A stretch of 64,000 nucleotides of DNA from WJLY01 sp964562405 (GTDB taxonomy: Bacteria > Joyebacterota > Joyebacteria > Joyebacterales > Joyebacteraceae): contig CAZLTC010000004.1 in NCBI GenBank assembly GCA_964562405.1, positions 7,375 to 71,374 of the forward strand. The letters run 5' to 3'. The first letter of the stretch is position 1, and the number at the start of each line of letters is the position of its first letter. The notes beneath the pieces are model-generated. The model was not told the DNA's origin, searched no databases, and saw nothing but the letters and a program-made list of their open reading frames with translations. Shown here piece after piece: positions 50,617 to 59,642 of the stretch. The position numbers and the translations under genes were made by a program.

Positions 50617-53463
50617 ATGAAGAACAGACCTGCGGCTGTGCTGGTGATGGTTCTCGCGCTTGTGGTCCTTTCGTCCGTGGCTTACGCCACCGACGGCAGG
50701 GGAACACTGGCGAGCAGAGTCCCTGATCCAACAACGCCCGCCCCGTCGGCCGGAGACTTCCGTGGTGCCTTCAGAGGCACGATGTGGATCTTCGATGCCG
50801 ACTTCTCGACCACGACCGGCGACAACGCCGGCTGGACGAGCTTTGACCGGAGCGGGCAGCTCGGTCAGACCAACCGCTGGCACTTCGACACGCTCCGCGT
50901 GGCGTACGGAAACTACGCGTTCTGGTGCGGCGAAGAGAACGTCTGCTGGAAGCAGCCTCGTGGCTACGGCAACGACTGGAAGCAGCTGCTCTCCAAGACG
51001 TTCGACAGCGGTGAGACGGGCACGGGCGGCGACACCGTGACGCTGGAGTTCGACCAGCGCTACGCGATGGAGCGCCTGTACGACTACGGTTACGTAGAGG
51101 TTTCGAGCGACGGTGGCACCAACTTCACGACGATAGCCACCTACAACAACACGGGCTTCCAGGGCGCTGGTGTTCCTCACGACTGGACGCATCCGACCGA
51201 CGGACACGTGACCCTCGACCTGAGCACGTATGCGGGTCAGGACATCGTTCTGCAGTTCCGCTTCGAGTCGGACGGTGCCTATTCGTCGCAGGACCAGGCT
51301 GACAACAGTCAGCACTCGGTCAAGGACGGCGCTTGGGAAGTGGACAACATCGAGATCCTGGTGAACAGCGTGCAGAGCTACCTCGAGGACTGCGAGGGGT
51401 CGGACACCTGGACGCACGACGATACACCTCAGTCCGGTGAGACGGGTGCGTCATTCTTCCGCGGGCAGTACTACTCCGACTTCGACACGGGCCGTCCGCA
51501 GGCCTGCGAAGACCGCGATCCGGGTGAGTACATGTATGCTGCCGTCGACCTGTTCCTGGGCACGATGGTGGACACCGAGGACACGTGGCTCGTCAGCCCG
51601 CCCATCTATACCAGCGGCTATGAGAACCTCGTAGGCCAGTGGGACATGTGGGTGGACCTTCCGCAGAACTCCAACGACCTCTTCAACCTCTCGCTGGCGT
51701 CGAGCGACGAGTATGATTGCGTTACAAGCTCGGACGGCTTCGAGGATGAGGCTCCGGGTGCATGGTACGGCGGTCCGTTCTGGGGTACCTGGACGGACGA
51801 CTGGACGGCCTTCGCCGGAAACGACTGGCTCGCGATTCGCTGGGAGCTTTGGAACGATGAGCCCGGTACTGATCCTCACATGGGCGGCATCTTCCTGAAC
51901 TGGCAGAAAGTCGGCGTGCCTTCTCCGGATCCGAGCACGGCGTTCAACCGTGACACGTGGAACACCTTCCATGACTGGTTCGTGGAGGAGCTGGCTGATG
52001 CGTTCGCGGAGACCGCAAGGGTGAGAGTAAGGGACCAGGACGGCATCGCGACCGTGACTCTGATGGCGTCGAACGACGACGGGGCGACGTGGGAAGCCTA
52101 CGCCTGCACGCCGGAAGACCCGACCGCGCCGGAGTGGTTCTCGGTCCCGCCGCCCGTCAACCAGATGGTCGCTCACAGCGAGATCCATTTCTACTACGAG
52201 GCGATGGACGACCTCGGCAACATCACTACGCTGCCCGCGACGGCGCCGGATAACTACTACGAGTTCAGCATTCTTCCGCTGACGGCTACCACCACGAACC
52301 CCGGCATCCTCCTCGTCGACAAGCACAAGAGGCTTCTCCCGAGCCGCGAGCGTGATTACCTCCACACCTCCGAGTACTACTACCGCGAGGCGCTGGGTGT
52401 TCTCGGCTACGAGTGGGAGACCTTCGACGTCGACGTCGAGTCCGGCAGTGTGGACTCGGAAGGACCGGATACTGTGGGTATGAAGTACTACGACACGCAG
52501 ATCTGGTTCGCCTCCGACTTCGATAGCTACGTGATGCTGAAGAGCGACCAGAAGCACCTCATCTCGTGGCTCCAGCAGGCCTCCGGCGGCAAGGAGCGCA
52601 ATCTGCTCCTCACCGGTAACGACATCAGCTGGGAGCTGAAGTCGGCGGCCTCGAACAAGGAGACGCTGGGCTTCCACGACATCTGGCTCGCAGCCGACTA
52701 TCAGGGCGAGGTCTACGGTCACACGGGCGCGAGCCTGGCCGATACGACCGCCGGCCTGCTGGATCACGCTGGCGACTGGACGTTCATGGACTATGGGGAT
52801 GGCGAGTGCATTCTGGAGACCGCCTGCCCCGACCCGATCGAGTGCCCGGACATCATCGGTGCTGCTACGGGCGTCGTGGGTAATGAGGTCGTCGCCGACT
52901 ACAAGCACAACAGCTGCGGCACGATCTCTCCGGCCGGTGTTGCCTACACCCACCCGACGATAGGTTACCAGACCATCATCCTCGGCTTCGGCGTCGAGCT
53001 CATGATGGATGGCGTCTGCGGTGCTGGTGCCAGCAACTACACGGCTGAGGGGTACTACAAGTGCGGTATCGAGGACAGAGTGAACCTCATGGGCAACATC
53101 ATGGGCGACCTCACGACGAAGCAGGTCGGGTACTTCGGGTTGCAGCCCGGTGGCACGCCGACCGACGTCGTGGACGGCGGCTACAAGAACGCTCTGTCAC
53201 ACGCCTATCCGAACCCGTTCAACCCGGTGACCGAGATAGCTTACAGCGTTAAGGAGGCCGGCCAGGTGACGATCGAGGTCTACAACGTCGCCGGGAAGGT
53301 CGTCCGGACGCTTCTGAACTCGGAGCTCGATGCCGGGACCAACGACACGGTGATCTGGGACGGCACGAACGACATTGGCGAGAAGTGCGCCAGTGGCGTC
53401 TACTTCTACCGCATCAACGCGCCGCGCTTCACTGAGTCGCACAAGATGGTCATGCTGAAGTAG
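50617..53463 (+). CDS. Large secreted jelly-roll protein with T9SS sorting domain
   Basis: A 948-residue extracellular protein. The signal peptide spans about residues 1-25 (cleavage near AYATD). Residues about 50-250 form a MAM or immune-inhibitor-A-like jelly roll (GNDWKQLLSKTF, DYGYVEVSSDGGTNF, FRFESDGAYSS, GAWEVDNIEI), which recurs in the protein at 53950. A second lectin-like stretch follows, then a long region (about 560-860) without a recognised domain. The last 85 residues, YPNPFNPVTEIAYSV to KMVMLK, are a typical T9SS type A sorting domain. Codons are notably uniform and the promoter is strong, so it may be an abundant surface or extracellular protein. GAGGGGGG precedes ATG 50617. 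Confidence 0.85.
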   Translation: MKNRPAAVLVMVLALVVLSSVAYATDGRGTLASRVPDPTTPAPSAGDFRGAFRGTMWIFDADFSTTTGDNAGWTSFDRSGQLGQTNRWHFDTLRVAYGNYAFWCGEENVCWKQPRGYGNDWKQLLSKTFDSGETGTGGDTVTLEFDQRYAMERLYDYGYVEVSSDGGTNFTTIATYNNTGFQGAGVPHDWTHPTDGHVTLDLSTYAGQDIVLQFRFESDGAYSSQDQADNSQHSVKDGAWEVDNIEILVNSVQSYLEDCEGSDTWTHDDTPQSGETGASFFRGQYYSDFDTGRPQACEDRDPGEYMYAAVDLFLGTMVDTEDTWLVSPPIYTSGYENLVGQWDMWVDLPQNSNDLFNLSLASSDEYDCVTSSDGFEDEAPGAWYGGPFWGTWTDDWTAFAGNDWLAIRWELWNDEPGTDPHMGGIFLNWQKVGVPSPDPSTAFNRDTWNTFHDWFVEELADAFAETARVRVRDQDGIATVTLMASNDDGATWEAYACTPEDPTAPEWFSVPPPVNQMVAHSEIHFYYEAMDDLGNITTLPATAPDNYYEFSILPLTATTTNPGILLVDKHKRLLPSRERDYLHTSEYYYREALGVLGYEWETFDVDVESGSVDSEGPDTVGMKYYDTQIWFASDFDSYVMLKSDQKHLISWLQQASGGKERNLLLTGNDISWELKSAASNKETLGFHDIWLAADYQGEVYGHTGASLADTTAGLLDHAGDWTFMDYGDGECILETACPDPIECPDIIGAATGVVGNEVVADYKHNSCGTISPAGVAYTHPTIGYQTIILGFGVELMMDGVCGAGASNYTAEGYYKCGIEDRVNLMGNIMGDLTTKQVGYFGLQPGGTPTDVVDGGYKNALSHAYPNPFNPVTEIAYSVKEAGQVTIEVYNVAGKVVRTLLNSELDAGTNDTVIWDGTNDIGEKCASGVYFYRINAPRFTESHKMVMLK

Positions 53464-53492
53464 CAGGCATGCCCGCTTGTTCCGTATGACTG

Positions 53493-53522
53493 AAGAGGGG
53501 GGCCTGCGGGTCCCCCTTTTCT
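53493..53522 (+). terminator. Rho-independent terminator of the T9SS jelly-roll gene
   Basis: A GC-rich stem of 9-12 pairs (53493-53504 with 53509-53520), 4-base loop, followed by TTTTCTT. It begins about 30 bases after the stop codon. Confidence 0.85.
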
Positions 53523-53677
53523 TGGACTTGGACTAAAATGAATGCTGTTCATGTACGTGTATCGGTACCCTTCTTGCTATGTAGCTGGTGTCATCGGCGG
53601 AGCCGCCCGGAACATCGCAAGGGCCCCGGCGAAGAGGCATGAACTGTGCGGGAGGTGTTTGGGGTCCGGAGGGCCTC

Positions 53678-53706
53678 TTGACAAAGATTCAGAATAGTAG
53701 TATACT
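53678..53706 (+). promoter_or_regulatory. Near-consensus promoter of the second jelly-roll protein
   Basis: TTGACA (53678-53683), 17-base spacer, TATACT (53701-53706), with an A+T-rich spacer. The predicted start is near 53713. Confidence 0.85.
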
Positions 53707-53801
53707 CATCACTGAACCATGAGAAGGTGTGTTACTTCTCGGGTCGATGTGTGCAGAAGTTGTCTGCATTGACTAGGAAGCAACCCAGGGGAGGGGTGCC
53801 T

Positions 53802-53840
53802 ATGTCGAGAAGGGACGAGGCCCGATCGAGCGGTTCATGA
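53802..53840 (+). CDS. Possible 12-residue leader peptide
   Basis: AGGGGAGGGG ends 5 bases before ATG 53802, a better ribosome binding site than that of most genes here. It opens MSRRDEARSSGS and stops at TGA 53838-53840, about 110 bases before the surface-protein gene. Rich in Arg and Ser. It could be a leader peptide that controls the downstream gene, or a chance ORF. Confidence 0.35.
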   Translation: MSRRDEARSSGS

Positions 53841-53949
53841 CGGACCGTGGGATCGGTGACCGCGTCGGGCAGTACCGCGCCGTCAGTTCGCGGCGCCACA
53901 GCAGAGTGAAGGTGGTTGTTGTTTCGTACCTCTCGAGGGAGGAGAGACA

Positions 53950-55182
53950 GTGATGAAGAACCTGATTATCGCGGTGGCAATCCTGGCGTTCTTCGCCGGT
54001 ATGGCCGTTGCCCGCGGTCCGCAGGAAGCGACGCCGGTTCCGTACGATGGCCAGCACCACACGCGTGGCATCACCGTATGGGCCGACGACATGGAGTCCG
54101 GTGCTCCTGGCTGGACCCATGGCGACGGTAGCATCCTGCCGCCCTACTGGCACATCGATTCGTACATGGCGTACAGTGGCAACAGCTGGTGGTGCGGCGA
54201 CCTGTCCATCACCGCTGACGGCGGCTACGGCAATCTGTGGAAGCAGTGGCTGGAGTCACCGACGATCGACTGGACCGGATACACCTATCCGATCCTCACG
54301 TACCAGTTCCGCCATGACTGCGAATCTGGCTACGACTACGGCTACGCGCAGGCTGACAGCGCGGGCGGCTACGTCAACCTGAACAAGGGCTACACCGGTA
54401 CGGCTGCGTGGGGATCTGCCGGCTACTACCTCGGCAACAAGAGCAACCCCGCGCGGATTCGTTTCTACTTCGAGTCTGACGCTGCTTACTCCGATGCAGA
54501 CGGGCTCTACCTCTCGGTCGGTGGCGCGTTCGCCGTTGACGACATTACGGTTCAGGACTACTACACGTACACGACCCTGTTCCTCGATGACGCCGACGCT
54601 AACGTGTTCATGGTCCCCGGCGCTCCCGTTGTTGGTGCCGGCGATTTCTGGACGATCGCGAGCGACAACTGCCAGGCGTACAGCAATCCGCACTACTGGA
54701 CCTGCTCGTCGCCTGACAGCACGATGGTTCCGCCGGACCTCGTGGACTGGCTCAAGACCCCGGCCATCAACATCTCGTCGTACAATCCGGCCTCGACGTG
54801 CACCCTGTACTTCGTCCAGCAGATGTTCATGTCTGGCGCGTACGGTGGCTCGTGGCAGGAGATTGCGGTTGCCGACGGTGCCGAGATCGTGACCGGTTGG
54901 TGGTATGGTCATCAGTGCCAGTTCAGTACCCCGGCTGGCCCCTGTGGGCACTACCTGGGTGTCATCCCGATCGTAGGCCCGGGCGTTTTCCCGAGCGCTT
55001 CGATGGTCGGCGGTGAGTGGATCATGCTGACAGATTCGCTGGGCAACGGCTGCGACGTGGCCGCCTGCCCGCTCGGATACTGCAGCGCCGGTATGAACAT
55101 CGACGACACGTGGATCGAAGTCACCGTGCCGGTGGCAGTTGAGGATTCGTCGTGGGGCAAGATCAAGTCGATGTACAGGTAG
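53950..55182 (+). CDS. Secreted jelly-roll protein with SWxxIKxxYR tail
   Basis: A 410-residue exported protein. The ATG at 53953 (after GTG 53950, AGTGATG) follows GGGAGGAGAGA and begins MKNLIIAVAILAFFAG, a signal peptide cleaved near AVARG. Residues about 40-220 match the jelly roll of the 50617 protein (GNLWKQWLESP, DYGYAQADSAGGY, IRFYFESDAAYSDADG, GAFAVDDITV); a second, similar domain follows. Instead of a T9SS domain it ends VPVAVEDSSWGKIKSMYR, the short tail seen in two other exported proteins. It has a near-consensus promoter and a strong terminator, so it is likely a highly expressed single-gene unit. Role unknown; surface or extracellular binding is inferred. Confidence 0.82.
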   Translation: MMKNLIIAVAILAFFAGMAVARGPQEATPVPYDGQHHTRGITVWADDMESGAPGWTHGDGSILPPYWHIDSYMAYSGNSWWCGDLSITADGGYGNLWKQWLESPTIDWTGYTYPILTYQFRHDCESGYDYGYAQADSAGGYVNLNKGYTGTAAWGSAGYYLGNKSNPARIRFYFESDAAYSDADGLYLSVGGAFAVDDITVQDYYTYTTLFLDDADANVFMVPGAPVVGAGDFWTIASDNCQAYSNPHYWTCSSPDSTMVPPDLVDWLKTPAINISSYNPASTCTLYFVQQMFMSGAYGGSWQEIAVADGAEIVTGWWYGHQCQFSTPAGPCGHYLGVIPIVGPGVFPSASMVGGEWIMLTDSLGNGCDVAACPLGYCSAGMNIDDTWIEVTVPVAVEDSSWGKIKSMYR

Positions 55183-55225
55183 TAAGAGAGGTTCTGTTCG
55201 TGTAACACCTCTCCCCGTTGTGGAG

Positions 55226-55260
55226 GAGCCCGCCGCGAAAGCGGCGGGCTCTCTCTTTTT
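55226..55260 (+). terminator. Rho-independent terminator of the second jelly-roll gene
   Basis: A perfect 11-base-pair stem, GAGCCCGCCGC (55226-55236) with GCGGCGGGCTC (55241-55251), GAAA loop, then TCTCTTTTT. Confidence 0.92.
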
Positions 55261-55383
55261 GCACCTTCCGTGCTATCGGACTCCTGGTTCTTCGAATGGG
55301 AAACGTGAGCGGGCCTCTTGGGGTCCACGAGCTCGAGTCGGCATGCGCCTCCGAGACGACGTGGTCGGTCGCAGGTGGTCCGG

Positions 55384-57924
55384 CTAGTTGGGACGTACGA
55401 TCTCGGCCACGGCGTTCAGCAGTTCGGGGAGCGAGTACGGCTTGGGAAGGAAGGGCCTGTCTCCGTCGCGGATCGCCTCGTACTGCGCCCTCTCGTCCGC
55501 GTGACCGCTCGAGAGCAGGATGGGCAGGTCCGGGCGGGTGGCGGAGAGTGTCTCCGCGAGCTGGACTCCGCTCTTGTCTGGGAGGACGACGTCGCTGAAC
55601 ACAAGATCCAGACGGCCGCCCTCTCGGTCGACGATACTGAGTGCATCGCCGACGGTGGAGGCTTCGAGAACCTCGTAGCCGTTCTGTCTCAGGATCCTGA
55701 CGGCGAGGTCACGTACGGTGCGCTCGTCCTCGACCACGAGGATTCTCTGGCCGCTGCCGGGGATCCGTGCCGGAGCCGCATCCGCCGACGTCGCCGCGCG
55801 TCCGGAACACGCGGAGACAGGGAGATAGACGCTGAAGGTTGTCCCCGTCCCCGGGTTGCTCTCGACATCTATCCAGCCGCGGTGCTGCTGAATGATCCCG
55901 TAGACCACCGCGAGGCCCAGTCCGGTCCCCTTCGCAGGGCCCTTCGTACTGAAGAAGGGCTCGAACACGCGGGACAAGGTCTCGTGGTCCATGCCGACGC
56001 CGGTGTCGGTGACGGAAAGGCGGACGAATCGATCGCCGGAGCAACCGCCTTCTTCGGTCTGGACGCTCCTGGCCTCGTTGTCGGGCGCGCTTACGTTCTC
56101 GGTTCTGATCGTCAGCACACCGCCCTCCGGCATGGCGTCCCTGGCGTTCACGGCAAGGTTCATCAGGACCTGCTGCATGCCTGCCTCATCCGCCGTGGTC
56201 TCCCAGACGTCGCGCTCGAGCACGACGTTCATGGCCACATCCTCGCCAATCAGCGGAGCCAGCATTCTCGTGAGGCCCTGAACTACGCCGTTCATGTCCA
56301 CCGAGGAAAACTCCACTGGCTGGCGCCTGCTGAACATCAGAAGCTGTCGGACCAGCTTCGCGCCACGCTCGGACGAACTTCGGATCTTCTCCAGGTCCTG
56401 AGCGACCTGTGCATCCTTGTCGAGCGACATCAGCGCGAGATCGGCGAACCCCTGTATGGCGGTGAGGATGTTGTTGAAGTCGTGTGCGACACCCGACGCC
56501 AGCGTGCCTATCGCCTCCAGCTTCTGCGCTTGAAGAAGCTGGGCGTGCATCTCTTCCTTCTCCTTGACAGCCGTAGTCCTGCCTATGACCGCGGCGAACA
56601 TCTCCGCTATGGTCTGGAAGACCGCCTCGTCCTCGCTTCCAAGGTCCATTTCGTGCTCGGCGGCCAGCTGCATGATGCCAACCAGCTCGCCTTTCGAGCC
56701 GACGAGCGGATGCGAGACCAGCGCCCTTGCCCCGAGCCCCTTCAGGTGTGCCTTGTGGGCGCCGGACAGCTGTGCCGTCTCGATGCTGGGAGCGAAGATC
56801 GGAACGCCGGTCCGCGCCACGAGGGCCGCGGTGGCCACGGGGTCGTCTATGCTCTCGTCCCCGAACCCCGCTCCGCCGTCGACGGACGCTCCCACCACTG
56901 CCACCGTCGTCAGGCTCCTGCTGGCCGGGTCGTGCTGTCGCACGACGCCGAGGTCGAACTGGTACGTGCCGAGCAGACCCTCAAGCACTTTCGCGCACAG
57001 AGCCGGAACGTCGTCAGTCCTGACGGCCGCCTCGGCGATGAGCCGGAATGCTGCTCGCTCGCGCTCACGGGCTCGGTCGGCCCTCCGCTGATCGGTGACG
57101 TCGCGCATGATGCCGTGGTATCCGATGGCCTGTCCATCCTGGTCACGCCTCACCGTCGACGTGAGTAGGCAGTAGCGCACGCTCCCGTCGCTCCTTCGAA
57201 GCCTAACCGGGAAGGAGCGGACGGCGCCCACTCGCTCGATCTCTTCTTGGAACCGGCGCCGGTCCTCGGGGTGCGCGTATAGGTCGTGTACGTCCATCTT
57301 TAGGAGCTCATGCCTCGGATGGTTGAAGAGCTCGCCCGCGGAGGGGCTGATGTTCACCAGCTTGCCGTCACGCGAGGTAATGTAGACGACGTCCTGCGAC
57401 TCCTCGAAGAGAGACCTGTACATCTCCTCGCTCTTGCGCAGAGCCTCCTCGATCGCGCGCCGGCCTGTGACGTCGTGAACCAGGACCTGGAAGCCGTTGA
57501 TGCGGCCGCAATCGGACCTGCGCGCGCTCGCGCTCACGAGAACGGTTAGGGAAGTGCCATCCCTGCGCTTGGCAGGGGTTTCCAGGTCGTCGACGAAGTC
57601 CTTTTCGGAGAGCTCTTCGAGCACCGCGTCGATGAAGTGGGGGTCGGAGTGGAGTGCGCGGCAGTCGAGGCCGATCATCTCCTCTCTCGTGTATCCCCAG
57701 AGCTGCGCTGCGGCGCCGTTGGCTTCGACGACGAGCCCGGCTTGGTCGCCGACAATGATCGCGTCCCTCGACCCTTCGAAGAGGGCCGTGTAGCGTTCCT
57801 CGGCGTCACAGCACGACGCCTCGGACAGCGCGAGTTCGGCACGCAGCCGCTCAAGATCGCGCCCCGTCGGAGCAGGATGAGGTGCGCTTCCCCGATCAGA
57901 GGTGTCTCGATTGCGCCTCGCCAA
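55384..57924 (-). CDS. Hybrid sensor histidine kinase (PAS-PAS-GAF-HisKA-HATPase-REC)
   Basis: A soluble signalling kinase of about 846 residues. Order: two PAS domains (about 40-160 and 165-285), a GAF domain (about 295-455), HisKA with the phospho-His in GVAHDFNNILTAIQG, the ATPase with N box NLAVNARDAM, DTGVGM and GTGLGLAVVYG, and a C-terminal receiver with phospho-acceptor Asp in LVFSDVVLPDKSG and LPKPY. No membrane helix is present, so it senses a cytoplasmic cue through PAS or GAF. TTG 57924 is preferred because AAAGGA lies 6 bases before it; TTG 57945 is possible. No partner regulator is nearby; it is divergent from the cytochrome genes. Confidence 0.9.
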   Translation of the reverse strand: MARRNRDTSDRGSAPHPAPTGRDLERLRAELALSEASCCDAEERYTALFEGSRDAIIVGDQAGLVVEANGAAAQLWGYTREEMIGLDCRALHSDPHFIDAVLEELSEKDFVDDLETPAKRRDGTSLTVLVSASARRSDCGRINGFQVLVHDVTGRRAIEEALRKSEEMYRSLFEESQDVVYITSRDGKLVNISPSAGELFNHPRHELLKMDVHDLYAHPEDRRRFQEEIERVGAVRSFPVRLRRSDGSVRYCLLTSTVRRDQDGQAIGYHGIMRDVTDQRRADRARERERAAFRLIAEAAVRTDDVPALCAKVLEGLLGTYQFDLGVVRQHDPASRSLTTVAVVGASVDGGAGFGDESIDDPVATAALVARTGVPIFAPSIETAQLSGAHKAHLKGLGARALVSHPLVGSKGELVGIMQLAAEHEMDLGSEDEAVFQTIAEMFAAVIGRTTAVKEKEEMHAQLLQAQKLEAIGTLASGVAHDFNNILTAIQGFADLALMSLDKDAQVAQDLEKIRSSSERGAKLVRQLLMFSRRQPVEFSSVDMNGVVQGLTRMLAPLIGEDVAMNVVLERDVWETTADEAGMQQVLMNLAVNARDAMPEGGVLTIRTENVSAPDNEARSVQTEEGGCSGDRFVRLSVTDTGVGMDHETLSRVFEPFFSTKGPAKGTGLGLAVVYGIIQQHRGWIDVESNPGTGTTFSVYLPVSACSGRAATSADAAPARIPGSGQRILVVEDERTVRDLAVRILRQNGYEVLEASTVGDALSIVDREGGRLDLVFSDVVLPDKSGVQLAETLSATRPDLPILLSSGHADERAQYEAIRDGDRPFLPKPYSLPELLNAVAEIVRPN

Positions 57925-58207
57925 TGGGGGTCCTTTCGAGAGCAATCGGGACCGGATTCGGCGGATCGCCCGCCATGCCCGGTCTCTGAGAGGCCCTTGT
58001 CGACAGCTCTTTTGCGCTCATTACTGCAGATTGTGTGCCTGAAAAGCGAGCCTCGAGGGCCGGAGTTCTGGCCACGCGGCGGGGTTTATGCTGTGGTGCC
58101 CGTGTCGGGCGCTGAGACCTGGGCAGGCTGACTGAATCACATGAGTAGTGATGGCGTGTTGTGGTAGGCTCGCTCTGACGGGCCGTGGGCCCGAGAGGGG
58201 AGGACTC

Positions 58208-58801
58208 ATGAGGCGAGGCCTCATGGTTTGCGCGGCGGCACTCGTTCTCGTCGCGGCGGCACTCGTGTCGCAATTCGGAGTTGCCATCGCCGACGAGGCG
58301 GGCGGCATGAAGGCGGAGAAGACGGCGGGCATGCAAGAGCCGTTCGGGGGCAAGGCCGACGTGATGTTCGGTGGGATGCTCTGGAAAGCAATGGACGGCT
58401 ACCAGAACTGGCTCGTGAAGTCCGACTATTTCAAGGGAGTCTCCCCGCACGGGTCCGTGAACAGGATCTACTGGAACGTGCTGACAGTGGAGGGGAAGCC
58501 CTACAACGTGATCGTCAAGGAGAACTATGACGGTAATGGCGCAACCGTCGAAAGCGTCGCTGCCACGCCCGACAAGTATCTCAAGGCGATAACTGTGATG
58601 GTGCAGAGAGAGACCGGCTACGATCCGGAGGACAACGACTGGTTCTATGTCAGGTATGATCCTGACGGAACGATCCCGATGGCCAACAAGATGGCGATGG
58701 CGGGACGCGTTGCCAAGGGCATGGAATCTGGGTGCCTGCCATGCCACAAGAAGGCAGGCGGGGACGACTACATTTTCACCAACGACGGCATGATGAAGTA
58801 G
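58208..58801 (+). CDS. Exported cytochrome P460-like haem protein
   Basis: A 197-residue periplasmic protein. The signal peptide (MRRGLMVCAAALVLVAAALV, cleavage near AIADE) is followed by a cytochrome P460-type domain: WFYVRYDPDG, GRVAKGMESG and the single haem-c motif CLPCHK near residue 178, then GGDDYIFTND. P460 cytochromes oxidise hydroxylamine or bind NO and related ligands; many family members have undefined roles. GGGGAGG supports ATG 58208. It lies just upstream of a membrane cytochrome c, separated by a hairpin, and both would need the ResB-CcsA system encoded earlier. Confidence 0.8.
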   Translation: MRRGLMVCAAALVLVAAALVSQFGVAIADEAGGMKAEKTAGMQEPFGGKADVMFGGMLWKAMDGYQNWLVKSDYFKGVSPHGSVNRIYWNVLTVEGKPYNVIVKENYDGNGATVESVAATPDKYLKAITVMVQRETGYDPEDNDWFYVRYDPDGTIPMANKMAMAGRVAKGMESGCLPCHKKAGGDDYIFTNDGMMK

Positions 58802-58835
58802 AGTCCGGTCCTCATCATACTGATGACCGATGGAT

Positions 58836-58865
58836 GGCCCGCCGGGCCTCGCGGCTCGGCGGGCC
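58836..58865 (+). terminator. Hairpin between the P460-like gene and the membrane cytochrome gene
   Basis: GGCCCGCCG (58836-58844) pairs with CGGCGGGCC (58857-58865); CTTCT follows. It may reduce readthrough into the next gene. Its position argues that the next gene starts after it. Confidence 0.55.
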
Positions 58866-58885
58866 CTTCTGCAGGAGAACATCGC

Positions 58886-59626
58886 TTGCATCTTCTCACG
58901 ATCAAGATCGTCCTGGCTCTCGTGCTGCTCCTGTCGGGGACCGTCGCGGCTCTCAGTATGCTGTCCCTGCTCGGACGTGCCGAGCCGCCGGCGAACCCGG
59001 GACGGGTGAGAGCCGTGCATAGGGTGGCGGGGTACATCTTTGCCGCAGCGCTCGTGGCGCTGGCCGCTGCAGGCCTGCGGATACTCGCGTCGTCGGGAGA
59101 CGGTCTGCCGGTGAGGGGTGTGCTCCATTGGGCCACGGGAGCTCTGCTCGTCGTGGTCGCGGCGGTGAAGATCGTCACGGTGCGGTTCTACAAGAAGTTC
59201 CTCCGTGCCGCCCCGGGGTTGGGGACTGCCGTGCTCGTTCTCGCGCTGCTCGCGGCCGCCCTGTCCGTCGTGTTCGCATTCGTCGCTTGGGGTCCGCCGT
59301 CGACATGGCAGGAGCAGTTTCGCTGGGAGCTGCCGGGTGCGTCTACGGAACCCGGCGTGGAGGGGGTGGCGGTGGTCGTGGACGCGGGGCCCGGGAGGAT
59401 GATTTTCCGGGCGAACTGCGCCCGGTGCCACGGACCGGAGGCGACCGGGATTCGGAAACTGACCGGGCTGTTCGACAGGGAGCGACTGGTGTCGAGTAGA
59501 CTCCCGGTCACCAGGGAGAATGTCCTGTCGCAGATCGTCGATCCGGTGGACAAGATGCCTTCCTTCAAAGGGAGACTGAGCAACGACGAGCTGGCGGGCC
59601 TGTTGGACTATCTCGAAGGCCTGTAG
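58886..59626 (+). CDS. Membrane-bound cytochrome c (four-helix domain plus haem-c domain)
   Basis: A 246-residue protein. The N-terminal part (about 1-140) has four membrane helices with a His in RAVHRVAGYIF and another in VLHWATGALL, which could ligate b-type haem. The C-terminal domain (about 165-246) is a class I cytochrome c with CARCHG near residue 180 and a Met ligand in DKMPSFKGRLSNDEL. It probably passes electrons between the membrane and a periplasmic partner, perhaps the P460-like protein encoded upstream (inference). TTG 58886 is chosen because AGGAGA lies 7 bases upstream and the alternative ATG 58823 precedes the hairpin. Confidence 0.78.
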   Translation: MHLLTIKIVLALVLLLSGTVAALSMLSLLGRAEPPANPGRVRAVHRVAGYIFAAALVALAAAGLRILASSGDGLPVRGVLHWATGALLVVVAAVKIVTVRFYKKFLRAAPGLGTAVLVLALLAAALSVVFAFVAWGPPSTWQEQFRWELPGASTEPGVEGVAVVVDAGPGRMIFRANCARCHGPEATGIRKLTGLFDRERLVSSRLPVTRENVLSQIVDPVDKMPSFKGRLSNDELAGLLDYLEGL

Positions 59627-59642
59627 CCGGGGGCGAATGCCC

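Larger units (their letters stand above)
53464..53949 (+). other. Intergenic region: terminator, promoter and leader with short ORF
   Basis: This 486-base stretch holds the terminator of the upstream gene (53493-53522), an unassigned stretch that includes A+T-richer DNA (about 53525-53670), the promoter 53678-53706 and a leader of about 235 bases. The leader can fold as GAGAAG/CTTCTC and TGCAGA/TCTGCA hairpins and contains a 12-codon ORF at 53802-53840 with a strong ribosome binding site. No full gene is seen. Confidence 0.6.

Noticed and set aside
53719..53772. A 17-codon Cys/Arg-rich ORF (MRRCVTSRVD...) at the start of the second jelly-roll leader
   Set aside because: No ribosome binding site, and it begins only a few bases after the predicted transcript start. 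Its codons coincide with the two hairpins, so RNA structure is the simpler explanation.
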